The notes beneath the pieces are model-generated. The model was not told where the DNA came from. It saw nothing but the letters and a program-made list of their open reading frames with translations, and searched no databases. A program made the translations under genes and the position numbers. A stretch of 64,000 nucleotides of DNA from Sporosarcina sp. FSL K6-1508 (GTDB taxonomy: Bacteria > Bacillota > Bacilli > Bacillales_A > Planococcaceae): the NCBI RefSeq assembly GCF_038007465.1, contig NZ_JBBOXF010000001.1:1018501-1082500 (forward strand), in the 5' to 3' direction. Within the stretch, counting starts at the first letter, position 1; the number at the start of each line of letters is the position of its first letter. Below are positions 1 to 8,876 of the stretch, piece by piece.

Positions 1-2
1 TT

Positions 3-221
3 ATTGTTTGCCTGTTTATGGCTTGGCAGGGATACAATTCTGCGTTAAGTTCTACATTAATTAATGAACACTCTTCCCATCAAAGTTCATTTAACCCTCC
101 AATTTGGTGGTTTAGGTGGTTCATTCCTCTTTCTGCCATATTAGTTCTTTTGCAGGCAATTAGGCAACTAGCCAATGAAATTCTTGAACTCCTGGGAAAG
201 GAAAATGAAGATGTTACTTGA
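3..221 (+). CDS. TRAP transporter small permease (DctQ-like), C-terminal part
   Basis: The reading frame is open from the window edge, so only the last 72 or so residues are visible. They show a hydrophobic segment (WFIPLSAILVLLQAIRQL) followed by a short charged tail, as at the end of a DctQ small membrane subunit. The gene runs directly into the large permease gene, with an overlap of a few bases, which is the usual dctQ-dctM arrangement. The substrate-binding subunit DctP should lie upstream, outside the window. The assignment rests mainly on this adjacency. Confidence 0.7.
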   Translation: MVCLFMAWQGYNSALSSTLINEHSSHQSSFNPPIWWFRWFIPLSAILVLLQAIRQLANEILELLGKENEDVT

Positions 222-1524
222 ATATGCACCGATAATCATGTTTATTGTTTTGCTTTTATTGCTTTTTTTAGGGGTTCCAATCGCTTTTTCTTTAAGTTTT
301 ACGGGCCTTGTATTTGCTTACTTTTTATGGGGGATACAAAGTACAAGTCTCTTAACTAGTGCCGTCTGGGGTGTGATGAATAACTTCACACTTATTGCAA
401 TTCCGTTATTTATATTTATGTCAATACTATTGGAAAAGTCAAATATAATTGCTGATCTATATGATGCAGTTTATAAATGGTCTGGTGGTTTACGAGGTGG
501 TTTGGCCATTGCAACTATTATTGTTGGAGCAATTATTGGTGCAATATCAGGTGTAGTTGCTGCTGGTGTAATTGGATTAGGCTTAATTGCTTTACCTCAA
601 ATGTTGAAATATAAATACCAGGAAAATTTAAGTCTAGGTGCTGTTATGGCTGGCGGTACCCTAGGTCAGTTAATACCCCCAAGCTTAAATATGGTAGTTT
701 ACGGTGCGATAACCGGTGTTTCTGTTACAAGTCTTTTTGCTGGTGGATTGGGAACGGGAGTTTTTCTTGCTAGCTTGTTTGTTATCTATATTTTAGTACG
801 TTCTTTTCTTCAAAAAGATTTAGCGCCAGCTCTTGAAAAGGAAAAAAGGGCAACGTTGAATGAAAAGGTTGTCGCATTAAAATCAATAATTCTTCCCATG
901 CTTTTAATTTTTATTGTATTAGGAACAATATTTACAGGAACTGCTACTCCTACCGAGGGTGCCGCTGTAGGGGTTTTAGGGACATTAGTTATTAGTTTAA
1001 TTACTAAAAGACTTAATTTGAAAGGGTTCATGTCCGCTCTATATGAAACACTTAAAATGTCAGGAATGGTCGGTTGGATACTTGCTGGGGCAGCATGCTT
1101 TAGTTCGGTATTCTCAGGAGTAGGTGGAAATCGATTAGTGTCAGATATGGCCCAATCTGCACCGGGTGGAAAATGGGGCGTACTTGTATTCTCTTTAATA
1201 TTTATAATCATTTTGGGAATGTTTTTAGAAACAATGGCCTTAATTATGTTAGCCGCACCTATTATTTCTCCACTAATTGCCGATGCCGGCTTTGATCCGT
1301 TGTGGTGGGGGATTGTCTTTATGGTTGTTTTACAACTAGCTTACTTAACACCGCCGTTTGGATTTGCAATATTCTATTTGAAGAGTGCAGTTAGTGACAA
1401 GATTCCAATTGAGAGAATTTATAAAGCAACATTACCATTTATTGTATTGCAGCTTATAGCTGCTATAATATTTATTCTTTTCCCAGGGTTAGCCCTATGG
1501 ATTCCTGAACTATTAAAAAAATAG
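211..1524 (+). CDS. TRAP transporter large permease (DctM-like)
   Basis: This is a multi-spanning membrane protein of about 437 residues that forms the transport channel of a sodium-driven TRAP uptake system, probably for an organic acid. It has many hydrophobic helices and family-typical stretches such as the PLFIFMSILLEKS region, a GAISGVVAAGVIGLG loop and LIPPSLNMVVYG, which matches the conserved P-P-S motif of DctM. Three in-frame ATGs exist (175, 205, 211). I chose 211 because GGGAAAGGAA ends about 8 bases upstream; 175 would overlap dctQ deeply. The DNA is visibly more AT-rich than the dapA-like and aldehyde dehydrogenase genes that follow, which hints at a different history. The substrate cannot be read from the sequence. 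Confidence 0.9.
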   Translation: MLLEYAPIIMFIVLLLLLFLGVPIAFSLSFTGLVFAYFLWGIQSTSLLTSAVWGVMNNFTLIAIPLFIFMSILLEKSNIIADLYDAVYKWSGGLRGGLAIATIIVGAIIGAISGVVAAGVIGLGLIALPQMLKYKYQENLSLGAVMAGGTLGQLIPPSLNMVVYGAITGVSVTSLFAGGLGTGVFLASLFVIYILVRSFLQKDLAPALEKEKRATLNEKVVALKSIILPMLLIFIVLGTIFTGTATPTEGAAVGVLGTLVISLITKRLNLKGFMSALYETLKMSGMVGWILAGAACFSSVFSGVGGNRLVSDMAQSAPGGKWGVLVFSLIFIIILGMFLETMALIMLAAPIISPLIADAGFDPLWWGIVFMVVLQLAYLTPPFGFAIFYLKSAVSDKIPIERIYKATLPFIVLQLIAAIIFILFPGLALWIPELLKK

Positions 1525-1580
1525 TGGAAACCGTTAGTTTAATTTATAAACAAAAATATAAAACATAGGAGGAATTTATT

Positions 1581-2474
1581 ATGGTAAAACTTGAAGGGGT
1601 ATTCCCAGTACTAATTACACCAATGATCAATGAAAGGGAAATCGATTGGGAAGGATTCAAAAATAACATCGAGCATTTCATCAATGCGGGTGTGACAGGT
1701 CTTACAATTAACGGCAGTACGGGCGAATTCGTCAGCTTGACAAGGGAAGAGCGCTATAAAGCAGTTGAAGTAGCAGTTGCACAAGTCAACGGTCGAATTC
1801 CATTGATAGTTGGTACGGCGGCCGAAACGACAGCAGATGCGATTGAATTTACACAACAGGCTGAACAGGCTGGTGCGGACGCTTCATTGCTGATCAACTC
1901 GTATTATTCACACCCGAAAGAGAACGAAATCTATGAACACTTCAAGGCTGTTGCAGAATCTGTTAAATTCCCGGTGATGATTTACAATAACCCATTTACA
2001 TCGGGCGTCGACATTAGCACGGAAACGATTCTAAAAGTCGGACGTGACGTTGAAAACATTACGCATATTAAAGAATCAAGCGGTGGCATCGGCAAAGCGC
2101 GTGATATTGCCCGACAGGGCGCAGGTTTCATTAAAGTATTCTGCGGATCTGAGGACCTTGCAATCGAATCGCTACTTGTCGGTGCAACGGGATGGATTTC
2201 TGTATCGGGGAACATTGCACCACGCCTTGTGACGGACATGTACAACCATGTTCAAAATAATGAATTGGACCAGGCTTGGGCACTTTATGATAGACTTCTG
2301 CCGCTTTGCGAATTTCTTGAAGGGTCCGGAAAATACGTTCAAATCGTTAAAAGAGCAATGGATCTGCAAGGGTTAGCGGGCGGACCATGCCGCAGACCGA
2401 GACTTCCGCTTAACGAAGAGGAAGAAGCGAAATTGAAAGAACTTCTACAAAGCTTGGAAACGGTCACTAACTAA
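1581..2474 (+). CDS. DapA/NanA-family lyase or deaminase (class I aldolase fold)
   Basis: The 297-residue protein belongs to the dihydrodipicolinate synthase/N-acetylneuraminate lyase family of Schiff-base TIM barrels. The family signature NGSTGEF is at residues 44-50, the catalytic tyrosine in YNNP at 135 and the Schiff-base lysine in HIKESSG at 164. An AGGAGG box precedes the ATG. Its position between a TRAP transporter and an aldehyde dehydrogenase argues against lysine biosynthesis and for catabolism. Known pathways with this pair are trans-4-hydroxyproline breakdown (pyrroline-4-hydroxy-2-carboxylate deaminase, then 2-oxoglutarate semialdehyde dehydrogenase) and sugar-acid breakdown. No hydroxyproline epimerase or oxidase is visible here, so the exact reaction is open. 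Confidence 0.85.
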   Translation: MVKLEGVFPVLITPMINEREIDWEGFKNNIEHFINAGVTGLTINGSTGEFVSLTREERYKAVEVAVAQVNGRIPLIVGTAAETTADAIEFTQQAEQAGADASLLINSYYSHPKENEIYEHFKAVAESVKFPVMIYNNPFTSGVDISTETILKVGRDVENITHIKESSGGIGKARDIARQGAGFIKVFCGSEDLAIESLLVGATGWISVSGNIAPRLVTDMYNHVQNNELDQAWALYDRLLPLCEFLEGSGKYVQIVKRAMDLQGLAGGPCRRPRLPLNEEEEAKLKELLQSLETVTN

Positions 2475-2494
2475 GAAGTGGAGGTGGAAAACGA

Positions 2495-3985
2495 ATGGAA
2501 GCAACAGACTATAAACTGAAACCAAAAGTGCAGGAATTTTTGCAAGGCGTCAAAGGGCTTTATATTGACGGGGAATATGTACCAGCAATTAGCGGGAAAA
2601 CATTCGATGTCATTAATCCGGCGACCGAAGAAGTGATCGTGCAAGTAAGTGAAGCGCAAGCAGAAGATGTTGATATAGCGGTTGCCGCTGCGAGAAAAGC
2701 GTTTGATGAAGGTGAATGGACGAAGATGGAGACAGCTGAACGTTCTCATCTTATCTATAAGTTTGCAGATTTATTGGAAGAACACCGTGAAGAGCTTGCG
2801 CAACTGGAAGCACTGGATAACGGCAAGCCTTATGCAGTAGCGCTAGCAGATGATGTGGATGGCACGGTTCAGCATTTCAGATACTACGCGGGCTGGGCGA
2901 CGAAAATGGTCGGACAAACAATCCCTGTGTCCAAGGATTACTTGAATTACACCGTACACGAAGCTGTTGGTGTTGTTGGACAAATTATTCCTTGGAACTT
3001 CCCGCTAGCGATGGCTGCTTGGAAGCTCGGCTCGGCACTTGCGGTCGGCTGTACGGTCGTCATCAAGCCTGCAAGTGAAACGCCACTATCTCTTCTATAT
3101 GTGGCAAAGCTATTCAAAGATGCCGGATTCCCTAACGGTGTTGTCAACGTTATACCTGGCGCCGGTCGAGTTGCCGGAGATGCGATTGTTGGGCATAAGG
3201 ATGTGGATAAAGTTGCATTTACGGGCTCAACGGCTGTCGGAAAAGGCATTATGCGAAAAGCGGCTGATCAGCTCAAAGGCGTTACCCTTGAGCTTGGCGG
3301 AAAATCGCCGAGCATCATCCTGGAAGATGCCGACCTTGAAGAAGCCATTGAAGGGGCATTTAACGGCACGATGTATAACCATGGACAAAACTGTAGCGCT
3401 TGTACACGCGTCTTCGTTCACCGGTCGCATTATGACCGCGTAGTGAATGAGTTAGTCGAACGTGCAAATGCGCTGAAGCTCGGACCTGGCATGGATTCGG
3501 AAACGGAAATGGGTCCACTCGTTTCAGCAAAACAGCAACAGACGGTTCTCGACTATATCGAAAAAGGAAAAGCGGAAGGTGCACGTCTTGTCGCAGGTGG
3601 CAGCAAAGCGTTCGATAAAGGTTACTATGTGCAACCGACAATTTTTGCAGATGTAGAAGATGACATGACGATTGCGCGAGAGGAAATCTTCGGACCTGTC
3701 CTATCCATTTTTGTTTTTGATACGGTGGAAGAAGTGATCCGACGTGCAAATGATAGTATCTATGGGCTTGCAGCGAGCGTCTGGACAGAAAATATCAAAA
3801 CGGGCCATTATGTTGCAAAGAAATTGCAAGCAGGGACGGTCTGGATCAACGACTTTGGTATCGAAATCGAGACAATGCCGTTTGGCGGCTACAAACAATC
3901 CGGTATTGGCCGTGAAATGGGCGGAGAATACGGTTTGGCGAACTATACTGAAGTAAAAAGTGTATTCGTGAACATCAAACAGTAA
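2495..3985 (+). CDS. NAD(P)-dependent aldehyde dehydrogenase
   Basis: A full-length 496-residue aldehyde dehydrogenase that oxidises an aldehyde to the acid in the cytoplasm. Seen in the sequence are the cofactor loop IIPWNFPLAMAAWK, the glycine turn FTGSTAVGK, the general-base glutamate in TLELGGKSP (near 267), the catalytic cysteine in GQNCSACTR (near 300), EEIFGPVL and the C-terminal MPFGGYKQSG. The first cysteine of the CSAC motif fits the nucleophile. An AGTGGAGGTGG ribosome site lies in the 20-base gap after the DapA-like gene, so the two are probably co-transcribed. Overall it resembles the DhaS/betaine-aldehyde group, but specificity cannot be told. 2-Oxoglutarate semialdehyde is an inferred candidate from the neighbour. 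Confidence 0.92.
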   Translation: MEATDYKLKPKVQEFLQGVKGLYIDGEYVPAISGKTFDVINPATEEVIVQVSEAQAEDVDIAVAAARKAFDEGEWTKMETAERSHLIYKFADLLEEHREELAQLEALDNGKPYAVALADDVDGTVQHFRYYAGWATKMVGQTIPVSKDYLNYTVHEAVGVVGQIIPWNFPLAMAAWKLGSALAVGCTVVIKPASETPLSLLYVAKLFKDAGFPNGVVNVIPGAGRVAGDAIVGHKDVDKVAFTGSTAVGKGIMRKAADQLKGVTLELGGKSPSIILEDADLEEAIEGAFNGTMYNHGQNCSACTRVFVHRSHYDRVVNELVERANALKLGPGMDSETEMGPLVSAKQQQTVLDYIEKGKAEGARLVAGGSKAFDKGYYVQPTIFADVEDDMTIAREEIFGPVLSIFVFDTVEEVIRRANDSIYGLAASVWTENIKTGHYVAKKLQAGTVWINDFGIEIETMPFGGYKQSGIGREMGGEYGLANYTEVKSVFVNIKQ

Positions 3986-4246
3986 TTGATTCAGTAGTCT
4001 AACTGATAGAAAAACGGCTTTGGAATCTAAATTCAAGGACGTTTTATGCCTTTCCACCAATAACATGTTTCCTCCAAAAAGTGTGACAACGAGAGATTAC
4101 TATTGGATATACTAAAAGAAGTGAACATTCTATCGGCAGAAAATGCGAGGTAGTTAAAATGAAAATAGTATAGGGATAATTATATTCTAGTGTCCAGCTA
4201 TTGATTTAAAGCCGAAGCGCACAAGTTTCGACGCAGAATAATACTT

Positions 4247-4282
4247 AAAACAGCCATCGTTTCAGAGGATGGCTGTTTTTTT
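4247..4282 (+). terminator. Intrinsic terminator ahead of desK
   Basis: The arms AAAACAGCCATC and GATGGCTGTTTTT pair around a nine-base loop and are followed by a T run. It closes the TRAP/aldehyde dehydrogenase transcript, leaving under 60 bases for the desK promoter. The rest of the 350-base gap after the dehydrogenase (3986-4246) shows no gene. Confidence 0.85.
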
Positions 4283-4335
4283 ATTCTTCCAATTTGGTAC
4301 AATGGTAAGTATAGACAGGACGGTGAAACAAATAT

Positions 4336-5466
4336 ATGCAGAGTTGGTACAGTATTTTTCCGAAAAATCCATGGCTCAGTATTTACGCATGGGCAGTATT
4401 TTGTCTTCTTCCATTCTTTTTCATCTTCAGATCATCGTCACCGATCGAAATTGCTATCGGCATTTCATTGGTATTATTATTTTTCCTGTCGTACCGGTTT
4501 TCATTCAAATCGAAGAGCGGCCTCGTTTATATGTGGATCAGTTTCGAAATTGTGATTAACGTAGTAATGACGCTGTTATTCGGGTATGTTTACTTATCGA
4601 TATTCACTGCGTTTTTCATTGGTAATATCCGAAACCCAATTGGATTTTTCATCATATACGGGCTGCATATTGCAATTACGGTTGTTGCGATTGTCATAGG
4701 TTTTTTCATTGAACTCGAATTGTTTATTTCACAAATCCATTTCATCATCATTACTGTGATTGGTACGGTGCTGTTGCCGTTTAATCTATACAATCGAAAT
4801 AAGCGTGAAAACTTGGTTGATCAATTAGAAGATGCGAATGAACGGATTTCTGAGCTGATTATTTTAGAGGAACGGGAACGGATTTCCCGGGATTTACACG
4901 ATACACTCGGTCAAAAGTTATCGCTGATTGGTTTGAAAAGTGACTTGGCTGGAAAATTGGTGTCTCGTGATCCAAGGGCGGCTGAAAGAGAATTGCGCGA
5001 TATAAGGCAAACTGCAAGCACGGCGCTGAAAGAGGTACGGGAGTTAGTTGCAGGGATGCGGGCAACGAAACTGGAAGATGAAGTCATCCGCATTCAGCAA
5101 ATGTTAAAGGCAGCTGAAATGGAGTACAAAATCGAGGGCAATCCTTCATTCGCTAATATCCCGGCGATCGTCGAAAGTGTCATGAGCATGTGTTTGAAAG
5201 AAGCTGTGACAAATGTCGTGAAACATAGTTTCGGAACGACTTGCTGTGTTTCGTTCCATCATTTACCGAATGAATTTGTCATTAATGTAGAAGACGATGG
5301 AATTGGAATCGCAAGAGGCGGAGAGACGTCACCGGGGAATGGTTTGACAGGAATGCGGGAACGTCTTGAGTTTGTCAACGGAAGCCTTCGTGTCGAGGGC
5401 GGCGAGGGAACGAAATTATCGATTCGTGTTCCTGCGGTCATACAACATATTATGGAGAGTGATTGA
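4336..5466 (+). CDS. desK: DesK-type thermosensor histidine kinase
   Basis: The 376-residue membrane sensor kinase has about five transmembrane helices in residues 15-155, a short coiled segment, then the HisKA_3 motif RDLHDTLGQKLSLIGLKSDL with the phospho-accepting histidine at 188. The ATP-binding end shows LKEAVTNVVKHS and GNGLTGMRERLEFVNGSL. From memory, motif spelling, length and histidine number agree with B. subtilis DesK, which senses membrane thickening in the cold and controls the desR/des system. ATG 4336 is preceded by AGGACGGTG. The response regulator follows after one base. No fatty acid desaturase (des) gene lies nearby, unlike in B. subtilis, so the target here may be elsewhere. 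Confidence 0.92.
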   Translation: MQSWYSIFPKNPWLSIYAWAVFCLLPFFFIFRSSSPIEIAIGISLVLLFFLSYRFSFKSKSGLVYMWISFEIVINVVMTLLFGYVYLSIFTAFFIGNIRNPIGFFIIYGLHIAITVVAIVIGFFIELELFISQIHFIIITVIGTVLLPFNLYNRNKRENLVDQLEDANERISELIILEERERISRDLHDTLGQKLSLIGLKSDLAGKLVSRDPRAAERELRDIRQTASTALKEVRELVAGMRATKLEDEVIRIQQMLKAAEMEYKIEGNPSFANIPAIVESVMSMCLKEAVTNVVKHSFGTTCCVSFHHLPNEFVINVEDDGIGIARGGETSPGNGLTGMRERLEFVNGSLRVEGGEGTKLSIRVPAVIQHIMESD

Positions 5467-5467
5467 C

Positions 5468-6079
5468 GTGATTCGAATTGTTATAGCGGAAGATCAAGGG
5501 ATGATGCTTGGAGCACTAGGATCATTATTGAATATGGAAGATGATATGGAAGTGGTCGGCAAGGCGAAAAATGGCGAAGAAGCGGTCGCATTGGTGAAAG
5601 AACATCAGCCCGATGTCTGCATTATGGACATTGAAATGCCTCTTATGACGGGACTTGACGCAGCGGAAGCTCTCCATGGCGAGGAGTGTAAAATTATCAT
5701 TTTGACGACATTTGCCAGAACCGGTTATTTTGAACGAGCTCGAAAAGCGGGCGTACGTGGCTATTTGTTGAAAGACAGTCCAATCGAGGAGCTTGTTAGT
5801 TCAATCCGGACGATTATGGACGGCAGACGGATTTACGCACCGGAACTTGTAGACATTGCTTACGGAGACGGGGATGAAACGGTAAATCCACTAACGGACC
5901 GCGAAACCCAAGTACTCTCGCTAATCGCCGAGGGAAAGACGACAAAAGAAATCGCGGGCGAGTTGTTTTTGACGCCGGGGACGGTGCGGAATTATATCTC
6001 CACCATTTTGGATAAGCTGGACGTCGGTAACCGGATTGAAGCAATTTCCCGATTTAAGGAGAAGGGCTGGTTTAAGTGA
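5468..6079 (+). CDS. desR: DesR-type response regulator
   Basis: The NarL/FixJ-class regulator has 203 residues. The receiver domain carries the phospho-acceptor Asp54 in CIMDIEMP, the acidic pair in IAEDQ and the conserved lysine in YLLKDSP. The C-terminal helix-turn-helix reads LTDRETQVLSLIAEGKTTKE. The start is a GTG placed one base after the desK stop, with GGAGAGTG 7 bases upstream; longer in-frame starts would lie inside desK. Many segments match B. subtilis DesR as I remember it, including the ending EKGWFK. It is expected to be phosphorylated by DesK and to activate lipid desaturation or other membrane-fluidity genes. A terminator follows at 6136. Confidence 0.92.
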   Translation: MIRIVIAEDQGMMLGALGSLLNMEDDMEVVGKAKNGEEAVALVKEHQPDVCIMDIEMPLMTGLDAAEALHGEECKIIILTTFARTGYFERARKAGVRGYLLKDSPIEELVSSIRTIMDGRRIYAPELVDIAYGDGDETVNPLTDRETQVLSLIAEGKTTKEIAGELFLTPGTVRNYISTILDKLDVGNRIEAISRFKEKGWFK

Positions 6080-6135
6080 CTTGTCCGCAAAAAATAATTA
6101 GAATAGATCCAAAAGTGGATAGTATTCATTTGATG

Positions 6136-6173
6136 AAAGCCGCTAGAAGCGAGAAAGTTTCCGGCGGCTTTTT
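6136..6173 (+). terminator. Terminator after desKR
   Basis: AAAGCCGC pairs with GCGGCTTTTT across a 20-base loop that can extend the stem (GAAA with TTTC). It separates desKR from the repeat array downstream. Confidence 0.8.
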
Positions 6174-6225
6174 GACGTGGGAAATGGGAGGAGATAGTTA
6201 TTTGAATGGGGCATATATTGGCAGA

Positions 6226-6876
6226 CCGCTCCTATCCGCCATCGCACCGCTCACATCCCGCTGAAGACCGCTCCTATCCGTCGTCGTACCGCTCCTATCC
6301 CACCGAAGTCCGCTCCTATGCGCTATCGAACCGCTCCTATCCCGCCGAAGTCCGCTCCTATGCGCTATCGCACCGCTTCTATCCCGCCGAAGACCGCTCC
6401 AAACCGCTATTGAACCGCTCCTATCCCGCTGAAGACCGCTCCTATCCGTCGTCGCACCGCTCCTATCTCACCGAAGACCGCTCCAAACCGTCGTCGCACC
6501 GCTCCTATCCCGCCGAAGACCGCTCCAAACCGCTATTGAACCGCTCCTATCCCGCTGAAGTCCGCTCATAACCGTCGTCGCACCGCTCCTATCCCAATGA
6601 AGCCCGCTCATAACCGCCGTCGTACCGCTCATATCCCGCTGAAGCCCGCTCTTATGCGCCGTCGTACCGCTCCTATCCCGCCGAAGTCCGCTCCAAACCG
6701 CTATTGAACCGCTCCTATCTCACCGAAGCCCGCTCATAACCGTCGTCGCACCGCTCATATCCCGCTGAAGACCGCTCCTATCCGTCGTCGTACCGCTCAT
6801 ATCCCGCTGAAGACTGCTCCTATCCGTCGTCGAACCGCTCATACCCGCCAACACACCGCCCATATCCCACTCCAAA
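6226..6876. repeat. Tandem array of 31 units of 21 bp (42-bp higher-order period)
   Basis: CCGCTC-type unit starts fall at 6226 and every 21 bases after, without a slip, to the last degenerate unit at 6856. Two unit types alternate strictly: one ends like CCGTCGTCGNA or GCGCTATCGNA, the other like CCCGCCGAAGA/T, giving a 42-bp higher-order repeat. Because 21 is a multiple of three, one frame reads as heptapeptides (RSYPAED, RSYPSSH) from 6206 to 6571 and then hits a stop, with no ribosome site. I do not regard it as a gene. On the minus strand the shared core reads TATGAGCGG or TAGGAGCGG. There are no spacers, so it is not CRISPR. Function unknown. Confidence 0.95.
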
Positions 6877-6963
6877 CCGACCAAAAAACCTCCTCCACCA
6901 TCCCACCCGAATATGTTACACTTTTACTAATAACGGAAATTTCACACAAGGGGGGAACCTAGT

Positions 6964-8229
6964 ATGTTTGGAATCGATTATGCAAAGGGGCTTGACGAAA
7001 AGGATAGCCTCGCAAAATACAGAGACGAGTTTTATTTACTAAAAGACACGATCTATATGGATGGAAATTCACTCGGTTTATTTTCAAAACGGGCGGAGCG
7101 TACGCTTCATGATTTGCTTGAATCATGGAAAACACTTGGCATCGACGGTTGGACAGAGGGGGACAATCCTTGGTTTTATTTATCGGAGTCGGTCGGTGAA
7201 AAAATGGCGCCGCTTGTCGGGGGAACAAGTGGCGAGGTCATTGCAACAGGCTCAACTACAACGAACCTGCATCAGCTGGCCGCGACATTTTACAAACCAT
7301 CCGGGGCTAAAACAAAAATTCTTGCCGATGAACTCAACTTCCCTTCAGATATTTATGCACTTAAAAGCCAGCTGGCACTTAAAGGCTTTAATCCGGATGA
7401 ACATCTTGTCCAAGTGAAAAGCAGAGATAGCAGATTTTTATATGAAGAAGACATCATCGAGGCGATGACAGATGATATTGCACTTATTGTACTGCCAGCA
7501 GTCTTATACCGAAGTGGGCAAATACTCGATATGGAGAAACTCACGAAAGCTGCGAATGAAAAAGGAATCCCAATCGGTTTTGATTTATGTCATTCGATCG
7601 GTGCAGTTGAACATGCGCTGCACGACTGGGGTGCGGACTTTGCATTTTGGTGTACATATAAGCATTTGAACGGTGGACCCGGCTCCGTCGCGGGATTGTT
7701 CGTTCATGACAAGCATTTTGGCACTGCACCGGGATTAGCGGGTTGGTTTGGTTCAAAAAAAGAATCACAATTTGATATGAGTCATACGATGGATCCTGCA
7801 ATGGATGCCGCCGCCTATCAAATCGGAACGCCTCACGTACTAAGTCTAGCACCGGTCATTGGTGCGCTCGAATTGTTTGAAGAGGTAGGCATTAAAAACG
7901 TTCGTGAAAAGTCACTTCAGCTGACGGACTATATGTTGGTATTAATTCAAAAGGAACTGTCCAATCACAACTTCACAATTGGGAACCCGGTAGACGAATC
8001 ACGCGGCGGTCATATTTTACTTGAACATGTTGAGGCGGCCCGTATTTGCAAAGCGTTGAAAGAAGATGGAGTAATTCCGGACTTTCGTGCACCAAACGGT
8101 GTCCGACTTGCACCGGTTGCACTTTACAATTCTTTCGAAGACGTCTGGCATACTGTGCAGAAACTAAAACAAATCATGGATGAAAAACGTTACGAAAAAT
8201 TTGAAAATAAAAGAGGTGTTGTCGCATGA
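6964..8229 (+). CDS. kynU: Kynureninase
   Basis: The 421-residue PLP enzyme cleaves kynurenine to anthranilate and alanine in tryptophan breakdown. Visible family features are MDGNSLGLFSKRA near the N-terminus, GSTTTNLHQLAATFY in the cofactor pocket, GFDLCHSIGAVEH, and the PLP-lysine region WCTYKHLNGGPGS. Length is normal for bacterial KynU. A strong AAGGGGGG box precedes the ATG. It is the first gene of an overlapping kynU-kynB-kynA operon. The 21-bp repeat array ends fewer than 90 bases upstream, so the promoter must lie in that short AT-rich gap. Confidence 0.95.
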   Translation: MFGIDYAKGLDEKDSLAKYRDEFYLLKDTIYMDGNSLGLFSKRAERTLHDLLESWKTLGIDGWTEGDNPWFYLSESVGEKMAPLVGGTSGEVIATGSTTTNLHQLAATFYKPSGAKTKILADELNFPSDIYALKSQLALKGFNPDEHLVQVKSRDSRFLYEEDIIEAMTDDIALIVLPAVLYRSGQILDMEKLTKAANEKGIPIGFDLCHSIGAVEHALHDWGADFAFWCTYKHLNGGPGSVAGLFVHDKHFGTAPGLAGWFGSKKESQFDMSHTMDPAMDAAAYQIGTPHVLSLAPVIGALELFEEVGIKNVREKSLQLTDYMLVLIQKELSNHNFTIGNPVDESRGGHILLEHVEAARICKALKEDGVIPDFRAPNGVRLAPVALYNSFEDVWHTVQKLKQIMDEKRYEKFENKRGVVA

Positions 8230-8876
8230 CGGGGCAATGGATTGATATTTCACAACCACTTCAAAATAATATCGCCGAATGGCCTGGTGACACGCCATTT
8301 TCTTATGAAGTTGCGTATACCAAAGCTGAAACGGGCTCAGTCAATATCGGCAAATTGTCGACAAGTACCCATATGGGAACGCATATCGATGCACCGTTCC
8401 ACTTTGATGACAACGGAATGAAAGTACTTGATCTACCAATTGATTTATATATCGGGCGGGCGCGTGTAGTTGACGTTTCAGGAAAAGAGAGTGTGGGACG
8501 TGCTGATCTGGAGGAAATCGATTTCGGTGGGGCAGAACGGATTTTATTGAAAACAGGAAGCCGACCTGACCCGGATGTATTCCCGGAAAACTTCACATAT
8601 TTGTGTGCGGATATCGGTCCTTTTCTGAAGGAGAGAGGGGTTCGGCTCATCGGCGTCGACTCACCATCCGTTGATCCGGAAACGAGCAAGACGGTAGAAG
8701 CACACCATTCGCTCAATGATAACGATGTGCTGATTTTGGAGAACATTGTGCTCAGTGAAGTGGAGCCGGGCGATTATGAACTAATTGCGTTGCCACTTCC
8801 GTTAAAAGACGGCGACGGCAGTCCCGTTCGTGCTGTAGTGCGATCACTTGAAGGGGGTCAAATCAGCCATGACTGA
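8226..8876 (+). CDS. kynB: Kynurenine formamidase (arylformamidase)
   Basis: The 216-residue cyclase-family metal enzyme hydrolyses N-formylkynurenine to kynurenine and formate. The metal-binding signature is seen as STHMGTHIDAPFHFDDN, and the later GVDSPSVDP plus EAHHSLNDNDVLILENI segments are typical of KynB. The ATG overlaps the kynU stop by four bases (ATGA) with AGAGGTG upstream, so translation is likely coupled. Its partner enzymes flank it, which makes the assignment secure. Confidence 0.95.
   Translation: MTGQWIDISQPLQNNIAEWPGDTPFSYEVAYTKAETGSVNIGKLSTSTHMGTHIDAPFHFDDNGMKVLDLPIDLYIGRARVVDVSGKESVGRADLEEIDFGGAERILLKTGSRPDPDVFPENFTYLCADIGPFLKERGVRLIGVDSPSVDPETSKTVEAHHSLNDNDVLILENIVLSEVEPGDYELIALPLPLKDGDGSPVRAVVRSLEGGQISHD

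Noticed and set aside
4269..4559. 96-aa frame overlapping the start of desK
   Set aside because: It begins in the terminator and lies out of frame over the membrane part of desK.
5366..5467. Longer DesR with an N-terminal extension
   Set aside because: The extension is read from desK codons; the GTG after the desK stop gives the normal family start.
6206..6571. Open frame with heptapeptide repeats across the 21-bp array
   Set aside because: A period of 21 bases makes any stop-free frame look like a 7-residue repeat. There is no ribosome site and the frame breaks in mid-array.
6226..6876. CRISPR array
   Set aside because: Units are contiguous with no unique spacers, and no cas genes are in the window.
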